Source: Cephalotus follicularis (taxonomy: Eukaryota > Streptophyta > Magnoliopsida > Oxalidales > Cephalotaceae). From it: a stretch of 64,000 bases of DNA. Made by a program: the position numbers and the translations under genes. Location of the stretch: positions 186,001-250,000 of the forward strand of contig BDDD01002279.1 of assembly GCA_001972305.1 (NCBI GenBank), written 5' to 3'. Of this stretch, positions 57,211-64,000 are shown in pieces. Position 1 is the stretch's first letter. Each line of letters opens with the position of its first letter. The notes below the pieces were generated by a model that did not search any database, had not been told where the DNA came from, and was given only the letters and a program-made list of their open reading frames with translations.

Positions 57211-58595
57211 CTTTTCTTCTCTTTTCTCCAACCGTTTGGATCACCTGAGAAACTTTTTCTCTTCACCTCTCAACTTTCTCAAAGTCGGCTGGCATTAATG
57301 AGAAGTGATCTTTCTTTTGTCTTATGCTAGTAAGTATCATTAATGATCATTAATGAATAAGATAAGATTTCAATAAAAATCTTATTTCACTACTTAACCC
57401 TTAAGTAATTTAGACATAGTCATTGGTAGATATTAATGTCTCATTAAATCATCTTATGATTTCTTTCACGCTTTATAGGAGATCAACACTTGTATTGTGT
57501 GTGACTCTTTAGATTCATTATTAGGCTGGCCGTTGAATTAAATTATGATTCTCGTAATCATTTAATTAAACATTTTTCATCACATGAAAACACTTTAATT
57601 AATATTTCCAATTAAAACTCTTTTAAATATTTTTCATCCAAGATAGGTTATCAATCTATCTCAGGCATTCTACTGATCAGCATCGACATCTAGCAATGCA
57701 TACTGACCCCCAGGTAATATGAATTTTCCTTGAACCATAATATCCAGGTTCGTGCATCTTTAATCCTTCTATCGGCAATGCTATAATTAAACCTAGGGTA
57801 TGGGTTACTTCAAACCCTAATAATTCAATTAATCGGTACCTTGATATAATGTCATTGACCCTATCATAATAGAGGTGCCCCTCTAATATGAACCATCGAT
57901 ATCTAAACACTTCCTTCATATCGCTGCATTTACCTTGTCCAGGGATTTTCTGCTAATGACCAATCAATATGAGCATCTTTCCCTTTTACTGGGAGCGACG
58001 AATCCAATCTTGCTCACTCACCTATCTCTGTCATAAACCTGTCATACCCAACCAATACATGTATACTCCCCATGGTTAGGAGACATATGTAAGAATTGTT
58101 TAAGCATAGCATCCTATGCACATGATACAAGTGGTGGCTCATGTCTAAGGACCACTGTTGCACTGCTGCCATCAGGAATATCCGTTTGAAGTACATCAAA
58201 AATTTCATACGGGCATTCCATCTTGCGAGTCGACTTCAGTGAACACATTCACCCACGTGTATTACCCTTGTCTCCACAAAATGACTTATGAGATCAGTCA
58301 CCCTCTAAACGAGCTGGTATACTACGTGCTTGTCTTATCGGATTAAGCATTCCATGGTACTTAATCCTACGACCAGTAAGATTTAAGAATAAAGTTCACC
58401 GAGGTTCCAATTCTCACTTCTTGATCTCATCAAGAATATCGGTTCCTTCAACTTTAATCTTAGGACATTCAAATATAAATACATTAAATGAACTCATAGC
58501 CATTTATAACAAGTTATACATTTTATTGAACATTATTAAAGATAAGTTTACATATTACAATATATGGAAACTTCTTGCAGGACTTATCTCTAACA

Positions 58596-58829
58596 TGTAT
58601 GAATACTTGGAGGTTGTTTATGTCTTATGTTGCTCAGTATGCGGTTGGAGCTTTAACTTGACCATTATATACTTAAACAATTTGGTAACTGTTAGTTTTT
58701 TTGGTCATTTTGTCATTAAGCGATTTTTTGATCCCGATAGACTTCACCAACTCGCGAACTCGTTGGAAACTTTATCTTCAAGTGAGGGGTTGATACAACT
58801 ACTCTTAAAGTGTTGAGGTTTGGCCTTTC
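58596..58829. other. Unassigned spacer
   Basis: No recognised feature between the copia LTR end and the Tat-like protease region; it could be decayed pol of that element. Confidence 0.3.
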
Positions 58830-58912
58830 GAGAATCATATTAAGGCTGAGGGGAATTAACCACCAGAATTTTCACCATGACCATGGATTGGCGTGCAATC
58901 CCCGTGGTTATT

Positions 58913-59140
58913 GGCAGTTCATTAGGCTCTTCAACATGGATTGGCTCTCTTGAGAATCCATAGAGTAGGGAGTCAACAGGTCACTACCCAAATTCACCTT
59001 TTCAAAAACATAATAGTAGGCTATGTCTATAGAGCAACCATTATCGACGAGAACTCTTTTCACCCCAAAGTTTTCCACTACATACCAAGGTAATTACAAT
59101 AGAATCATCATAAGGGCAAGAATAAAATGACTAAATCAAT
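58913..59140 (-). pseudogene. Tat-like gypsy protease fragment
   Basis: In shifting frames: LPYDDSIVIT (about 59100-59130) and then VVENFGVKRVLVDNGCSIDIAYY (59010-59080), matching the Tat protease motif L-V-D-N-G-S-S, here with Cys for the first Ser. A short linker follows to 58913. Confidence 0.7.
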
Positions 59141-59202
59141 TTTTCGGCTTCTTGTTAGGTCCAAACGCAGTCAAGACCTGACGTGCATAAGGTTTAAGAG
59201 AT

Positions 59203-59804
59203 GATGAGGTCATGCCCCTAGCAAAAAAACCTTCCAGATATGGTTTGAACAACCCCTACTGTGGGCTATTGTCGATCATCTGTCCTCGCATTTAGTGAAT
59301 GTCGAGGTCTCTCCTCGTTTCTCCTTATCTCATGAGCCACATAGGCCTTAAGATGGCCTCCATGGATTAGAGCCTCGATTTCATCCTTCAATTGTCGACA
59401 TCGGTCAGTGTCGTGACCGTGATCTCTATGGTATCGGTAATAGAACCATCTGTCTCTCGTATTTCTGTTTGATTTGAGCTTTTAGGCCACTGGAGGTCAT
59501 TTTTTTCTCGAATCTTCATCAATACATCACTTATTTTCATTGTTGGAGGAGTATAAGTACGTTGCCTAGACTCTCGCTCATCTTTGAGTTGTTTAAACAC
59601 ATCATATTTTGGTCTCGACTCAACCCTCTTCTTCCTCTTTTTAGTTTCATCGGCCTCCCTACGAGTTGTCATGGTCTTTTTAGCGTTGATATACTTATCA
59701 GCCCGGTTCATCAGGTCGTTCAAAGTCATAGGAGGCCGTTTAGACAACGAAAAACTGAAGCCAATCTGTTGGGTCGTCTTACTCGTAGATCCCTTCTTTG
59801 TCAT
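59203..59804 (-). pseudogene. Tat-like gypsy gag fragment (frameshifted)
   Basis: The frame 59388-59804 reads PMTLNDLMNRADKYINAKKTM, then KYDVFKQLKDERESR, YTPPTMKISDVLMKIREKNDLQWPK, standard C-terminal Gag text of Tat elements. A frameshift near 59455 moves into YYRYHRDHGHDTDRCRQLKD (59390-59450), the lineage zinc motif C-x2-H-x3-G-H-x4-C with its first Cys replaced by Tyr, followed by EIEALIHGGHLKAYV. The frame ends at 59203. The N-terminal Gag half is missing. Confidence 0.8.
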
Positions 59805-59858
59805 GGCTTTGTTTCAGGTAAGTAGGAATATGACAATTGATGATTGTCCATTTCTCAC

Positions 59859-59871
59859 AGATAGCGCCAAT
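59859..59871 (-). other. Primer binding site, Tat type
   Basis: Minus: TTGGCGCTATCTG, one base from the LTR start at 59873. In Tat relatives a TGGCGC site is generally assigned to tRNA-Arg; the exact tRNA is not proven here. Confidence 0.65.
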
Positions 59872-59872
59872 C

Positions 59873-60363
59873 TGTTACTGCGAAAATTTAGAGTCTTATA
59901 GAAACCGCTAATTTGAGAAATCTGCGACAAATAAAAGAGATCGGAATAGTGACCGGAGTGGGTTCTAGTGGCACTCTCTTATGCTTAAGTCAGACGACGT
60001 AAATCAAAAGCAAAGAAAGGCAATGAGAGTTAGGTTATTTTTGTACCTAGGAGCCACTCTTATATACACTAATATGTTGCAATGTTTCAGTATATTTAAG
60101 CTTGCGAACCTCGTAAGTCTAGAGTCTAGAAGGATCGTATGTCTTATGGAATTCTGCCACAGTACTTGGAGTGGTTTAGTCGAGTTAGGACTCCGATTGT
60201 AACTTGATATGATTGGGTCAGGTTAGGACTTTGATTGTAATTAAATTGATATGAATCCTCTTGGAGTGAGCTTACCCCTTAGTGGGGGCCACGTACCATC
60301 ATCCTACATACTGGATAATTTTTTCCTTATCGGCAAGTATTAGCCCACTAGCCACCACACACA
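59873..60363 (-). repeat. LTR of the Tat-like element
   Basis: The inner edge TGTTACTGCG is fixed by the primer site. The outer edge is set by CA near 60363, where minus-strand AAAGGGAGGGAG (60364-60375), polypurine-like, begins. No partner LTR is present. Confidence 0.5.
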
Positions 60364-60375
60364 CTCCCTCCCTTT

Positions 60376-61083
60376 AAGATATTTTCAATTGTAGGCTTTC
60401 AACAGTACTTTCAATAGCAAAACCATGTGGACCTCGGCTCTCCAAAAACCCAGAAAGAAAAAAAATATATAGAAAAATCGAGACATAGTGAGAAAATAAT
60501 AAAACACTAGAACTAATTCTAAAATACTGTACACATACACACTTTAATTTTTATCATTGCTTCGCTCAAGATCTGCACTTTAAATATGATTGGTTTCTAT
60601 TTATATTTAGCATTATAAGTTACAAATACCACGTCATATTTTTCACATCAGTAAACAAAATACACTAAAATGTTACCTTACTTTTTCATATATCAAACTT
60701 AACAATTGATAAATGATAAAGTAATTTGATAATATTTTAGAACCTTAGATATCAACTTGATAAATTTACACTATTGAAGGGTAAACTGATAATCAGTGTA
60801 GACATTAGGGGTTAAATGTGGTTAACGAAAAATAATATGCATATAATTAGAAATTTGGAATTGTTTTCCACGCTTTCTCAACGAATATTGTCCTTCACTA
60901 TATAGTTTGTTTGAAGCTGGTGTCTATCTGGCTACTTTCCTAATTGTGCGATTTGCGTCCCGTGTTGGAGTCGAGATTAAAGTTGTGAATATAATGAATA
61001 GAGCCTTGTCTATTGTACGGACGGATATCAATATAGTATCAACTATTGGGCACTTTTCAACAAACTTTCCTTACAATATTCAA
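60376..61083. other. AT-rich DNA, no feature recognised
   Basis: The 77-codon plus frame at 60907-61140 runs into the LTR at 61089 and resembles nothing I know. Confidence 0.4.
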
Positions 61084-61088
61084 ATATT

Positions 61089-61496
61089 TGTAGGAATTTT
61101 TACCTGTTCAATCACACACAATCACACAGAAATAAACTAGAAAAGAAAGGAAGACACGATTTACCCAGGTTCACCCCAATATTGGGCTACGTCCTGCAAT
61201 AGTTTTTCTTTAGAGTATTTTCCTTACAACACTCTCTCTCATATTTCACTCATAATAAGGTATTTATAGGCTAACTTAAGAAACCCTACTTAAGCTGCAA
61301 TTACAATAAAAACCCACATAAGCCCAAGTGAAATATTCAGGCCCAACAGTATATTGGTCCTGAGCTTCCAAGGGGTGCTGCCCCCTTGAAACCCCCGCTC
61401 GCTCACCGGCGAGCGGGGCAGCCACCCGCTCACCGGAGAGCGGGATCCCCGAGTGCGTCTCGGGTTAAACTGTACTCCGGCTGTGAAGTACGAGCA
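61089..61496 (-). repeat. 3' LTR of the gag-only element
   Basis: TG...CA ends on minus (TGCTCGTACTTC...AATTCCTACA). It contains two adjacent GC-rich hairpins: stem CCCCGCTCG/CGAGCGGGG (61393-61401 with 61410-61418) and stem CCCGCTC/GAGCGGG (61425-61431 with 61438-61444). Confidence 0.9.
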
Positions 61497-61888
61497 CCGT
61501 CTTTCATCCGGAGGTTATACAGTTTCTTTCGTAGAAACAACTTGTTGACGAGGGATTTACTCTGATAAAGGCTCTCCAACTTTGACCAGAGATCCTTTGC
61601 CGTAGGCTCAGTAGCAACGTTCACCAACACAGAATCGGCAAGACACAACCGTATCAGACTCCGCGCCTTTCGATCTGATTTATCCCATTCTGTCGTTGAC
61701 GACGACGATGATTCTGTTTCTGTCTTTCCAGAATCCTTCAATTTCAAATCCACCGTCATAGGTTTCGGATCTGTAATTACATGCCACAAATCCCTGTCCA
61801 CGAGCATATCCTCCATCTTCAATTTCCATAGTTCAAAACTCTTGCCTCCAAACTTCTCAATTTCAATACGTGATTGACTAGTCGACAT
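61430..61888 (-). CDS. Truncated copia Gag ending inside the LTR
   Basis: The 152-residue frame starts at the ATG at 61888, after the primer site; upstream codons belong to the LTR and leader, so the longer frame is not used. The text matches copia Gag: SRIEIEKFGGKSFELWKLKMEDMLVD (residues 6-31), a variable S/T/E-rich insert (50-67), DRKARSLIRLCLADSVLVNV (72-91), AKDLWSKLESLYQSKSLVNKLFLRKKLY (97-124). Family members continue for more than 100 residues to a zinc knuckle; here, after MKDG (131), codons enter the LTR and stop at TGA in the second LTR hairpin, adding about 21 LTR-encoded residues. Coding has no lesion. It could be a packaging partner of a full element, or simply relaxed sequence in a young copy. 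Confidence 0.75.
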   Translation of the reverse strand: MSTSQSRIEIEKFGGKSFELWKLKMEDMLVDRDLWHVITDPKPMTVDLKLKDSGKTETESSSSSTTEWDKSDRKARSLIRLCLADSVLVNVATEPTAKDLWSKLESLYQSKSLVNKLFLRKKLYNLRMKDGARTSQPEYSLTRDALGDPALR

Positions 61889-61951
61889 CCTTGTAGAAAA
61901 CGACCTAAAAACTTGATTGAACAAAAAAAAAAAAAACCTAAACACGAACCT

Positions 61952-61964
61952 GGCTCTGATACCA
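61952..61964 (-). other. Primer binding site (initiator tRNA-Met)
   Basis: Minus: TGGTATCAGAGCC, two bases from the 5' LTR, a perfect match to the canonical plant site. Confidence 0.9.
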
Positions 61965-61966
61965 GA

Positions 61967-62374
61967 TGTAGGAATTTTTACCTGTTCAATCACACACAAT
62001 CACACAGAAATAAACTAGAAAAGAAAGGAAGACACGATTTACCCAGGTTCACCCCAATATTGGGCTACGTCCTGCAATAGTTTTTCTTTAGAGTATTTTC
62101 CTTACAACACTCTCTCTCATATTTCACTCATAATAAGGTATTTATAGGCTAACTTAAGAAACCCTACTTAAGCTGCAATTACAATAAAAACCCACATAAG
62201 CCCAAGTGAAATATTCAGGCCCAACAGTATATTGGTCCTGAGCTTCCAAGGGGTGCTGCCCCCTTGAAACCCCCGCTCGCTCACCGGCGAGCGGGGCAGC
62301 CACCCGCTCACCGGAGAGCGGGATCCCCGAGTGCGTCTCGGGTTAAACTGTACTCCGGCTGTGAAGTACGAGCC
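61967..62374 (-). repeat. 5' LTR of the gag-only element
   Basis: Identical by eye to 61089-61496 through 407 bases; the first base on minus is G instead of T (GGCTCG versus TGCTCG). Same paired hairpins at 62271-62296 and 62303-62322. Confidence 0.9.
62139..62146 (-). promoter_or_regulatory. TATA box in the 5' LTR of the gag-only element
   Basis: Minus: TATAAATA in the 5' LTR, about 230 bases into it and 250 upstream of the gag ATG. Confidence 0.55.
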
Positions 62375-62379
62375 ATATC

Positions 62380-64000
62380 CAACAATATTAACCAAACCTT
62401 CCTCCCCATGGAATACAATTGTCTACCAAACTAATCATTCCATTAATCCATGCAATACGTTAGGTGTATAACATTGAATCAGGGTAATTACACGAACCAT
62501 TTGCTAAATTAATAACAGATTTCTCAATACTTTCATCAAATGTTTTATTCCCATTGGTATTGCATGACATGCATTTACGCCAAAAAAAAATAAAAAGAGA
62601 CATGCATTGACGATCACTCATAAATAAATATTGAGAATCACGTTTATTTAATTATTGACTTATCTTTCATGTGAACTATCATATCTGTTGAAAGAAATTG
62701 ATAAAAATTTGGGATATGTAGCATTATTTTTTGCAGATGTTGTTTTCTGATTTGTCTATGTATAACCTCAGGTACCGTAAGTATCATTTTCATTAATATT
62801 GTTGACTAATTTAAGTAGACTAGTAGTGGATGAAGGAAAAATGATTGTGACAATACCAAAAACCAGCTACAAAACCCATGCATGAAGAAAAGAAGGATAG
62901 AAAATGCCAGTTAAAACTGAGCTGGATTTCTGATTTTTTGGTGGAGAAAAACGAAAACCATATTAACTAACTAATAGTCTAAGTATGGCACTATGGGCTT
63001 CCCTATAATCTCCATATCTTTGCGAGGATCGCGTACATTTTTGATAGCGACCGTTGAGATCGTTAGGTTCGTTGAAACAAATAAAAACGCGGGAAAGCGC
63101 GTGGCATAGAGAAAGCTAATATTAAATATAGTAGCAAAATAAACGGCTTTGATGTGTAGCTGAATCAGCATCGATAAATATCAGAGTCGTTCAATTTTAT
63201 CTTCCATATGTTCAGGCGCTAAAAAGGGTAGAGGAAGAAGAAGAAGACCGACAGATACACAAAACAATTTAACAATACTAACTTTTCAAGCCCCCCATCT
63301 CTCTAACCCTCACCCTCTATTGCATTGTACATATTCGTATATATACATATATGTGTTTATGTGTATATATGCCTATGTATATGCATATTGATTGGTGAAG
63401 GTTTGTGGGGGACGATAAGTGAAGAAAGCGCTATATATATAAGGTGTTTGTGTTGAGATAAATATAACAACGAAGGGTATGTTATATATCTATTCTTTTT
63501 TTTTTTCGTACATGCAACCTGATTCAAATCTCTCATCGTCTAGTTTTGATCTTATTTGATTAATTCTCATGAGAGCTTTTGATTATGATACAAAAAAACC
63601 AAACGCAACTACTCTGTTGTATTTTGATTTTTGTTGAACTTTGTGATAGTGTCAAGGTATTTAGATTTTGGACATATATAGAAGAAAATGACCATAACAC
63701 AATGACAATGAATATTAAGGTTTTCTTGGCTGCTTCATAAAGTTGTCAAGTTGCATTTTAATTTAAGTTTTGCCTCTATTAGTTAAACAAAATTGACAAG
63801 TATTATTCTTGTATTTTTAAGGAGAGGCATCTTTGTGTTTATCACATGGTGATTTCTGTTACTTGAGAGATTCTTTTGGCAGCATGAGTCTAAATGAATC
63901 CAGGTAAAGTTCTATGAACTAATAACTTTCATCTAGTACGTTCTTTCGATTTAGGGAAAGGTGATGCAGATCACGCATGGCATAGCATGGCATAGCCTTG
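62380..64000 (+). other. Possible 5' region of a host gene (unproven)
   Basis: Not recognisably transposon-derived. A CT-rich stretch (63280-63325), a TATATATAAG at about 63433-63442, and an ATG at 63885 in GCAGCATGAGTCTAAATGAA followed after 'tccag' by GTAAAGT (63904) could be promoter, leader and a tiny first exon with donor site. The upstream TTTTGGCAG looks like an acceptor. No protein similarity can be judged from so few codons; the minus frame 62971-63171 is not convincing. Confidence 0.25.

Larger units (their letters stand above)
47560..58595 (-). mobile_element. Large Ty1/copia retrotransposon (long LTRs, about 2.6-kb leader)
   Basis: 3' LTR at 47560-49032 (truncated), pol and gag at 49257-53051, long leader at 53052-55670, primer site at 55671-55683, 5' LTR at 55686-58595 (1,695 bp once the nested solo LTR is removed). 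LTR and leader lengths fit Angela-like lineages, but I did not confirm the lineage. The protease, integrase and RT motifs are largely intact with only a few frame breaks, so this is younger than the other copia copies. The right flank is 58596; no duplication can be scored because the left LTR end is lost. Confidence 0.85.
55686..58595 (-). repeat. 5' LTR of the large copia (interrupted)
   Basis: TGTTGGAACTGG...CTTATCTCTAACA. Split by the solo LTR at 56001-57210 plus its 5-bp duplication; the joined length is 1,695 bp. The frames 57677-58346 have counterparts at 48171-48684 in the other LTR but are not open in the same way in both, so they are unlikely to be genes. Frame 58421-58816 runs past the LTR end. 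Confidence 0.85.
58830..60363 (-). mobile_element. Tat-lineage Ty3/gypsy fragment (LTR, primer site, gag, protease)
   Basis: In minus order: LTR (59873 to about 60363), primer site TTGGCGCTATCTGTG, gag, then protease. The primer sequence differs from all others in this window and resembles the TTGGCGCCGTCTGTGG form of Tat elements. RT and integrase are absent; the left side is cut off by unassigned sequence and then the large copia. Confidence 0.75.
61089..62374 (-). mobile_element. Short gag-only LTR retrotransposon (TR-GAG-like), copia-derived, apparently recent
   Basis: LTRs 61089-61496 and 61967-62374 are 408 bp each and, by eye, identical except the outermost base of the right copy. Flanks ATATT (61084-61088) and ATATC (62375-62379) form a near-perfect 5-bp duplication. 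The 470-bp interior has a tRNA-Met primer site and an undamaged gag start region and nothing else. Direction is minus. Size and content fit the described class of terminal-repeat elements that keep only a gag domain (TR-GAG), with pol proteins supplied in trans by a full copia. Confidence 0.85.

Noticed and set aside
57677..58346. Small frames in the copia 5' LTR, similar to 48171-48684
   Set aside because: Same LTR sequence in two copies; no domain, no start context, and frame lengths differ between copies.
61430..61999. Longer start for the gag frame at 61999
   Set aside because: Codons 61999-61889 lie across the LTR end and primer site; similarity to Gag begins only at the ATG at 61888.
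62971..63171. 66-codon minus frame as a gene
   Set aside because: Too short, no family, and in the direction opposite to the possible host gene signals.

Overview
This window is nuclear DNA of a flowering plant, and almost all of it is nested transposable elements. The evidence is the mix of families: Ty1/copia and Ty3/gypsy LTR retrotransposons of plant lineages (chromovirus/Tekay-like, Athila-like, Tat-like, several copia types), initiator-tRNA-Met primer sites (TGGTATCAGAGC) next to LTRs, hAT relics with TAGGG(A/G)TG-type ends, and MITEs. I see no intact host gene, rRNA or tRNA. A eudicot is likely, but I cannot name a species.

Layout. 1-2854: coding-free LTR element on the minus strand, related to the Tekay-like family further right. 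2855-4907: remains of a non-autonomous hAT element, split by a solo LTR (3111-4555) with a perfect 5-bp target duplication. 5103-5449: long-TIR MITE. 6157-10478: 5' part of a plus-strand gypsy element (2.4-kb LTR, primer site, gag, protease). 10479-12867: deleted Athila-like element. 12868-15553: long gypsy LTR with 25-bp minisatellites. 16390-18643: decayed hAT transposase element. 18739-23617: plus-strand copia with 173-bp LTRs. 25773-33043: minus-strand copia with a 1.27-kb LTR-like insert. 33274-33769: hAT-type MITE. 33857-46890: full-length minus-strand Tekay-like gypsy, whose reverse transcriptase is split by a 2.7-kb solo LTR (38919-41630). 46945-47487: array of 79-bp repeats. 47560-58595: large minus-strand copia whose leader carries a repeat array plus a hAT MITE with perfect 8-bp duplication, and whose 5' LTR is split by an Athila-like solo LTR. 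58830-60363: piece of a Tat-like gypsy. 61089-62374: short, apparently very young gag-only LTR element. 62375-64000: AT-rich single-copy-looking DNA that may be the upstream region of a host gene.

Each autonomous-type element once encoded the usual set (Gag shell; protease; reverse transcriptase/RNase H; integrase), but all pol regions seen here carry stops, frameshifts or insertions. The only undamaged reading frame tied to complete LTRs is the truncated gag at 61430-61888.

Most unusual signals: (i) clusters of one degenerate palindromic motif, G(C/A)GT(C/T)GACG, sitting inside LTR-like inserts of apparently unrelated families; (ii) the young gag-only element with identical LTRs, paired GC-rich hairpins and a gag frame that ends inside an LTR hairpin; (iii) a hairpin-plus-CCCCCTCCC block shared by LTRs of otherwise different gypsy families; (iv) a 79-bp tandem repeat in which every unit contains three palindromes.
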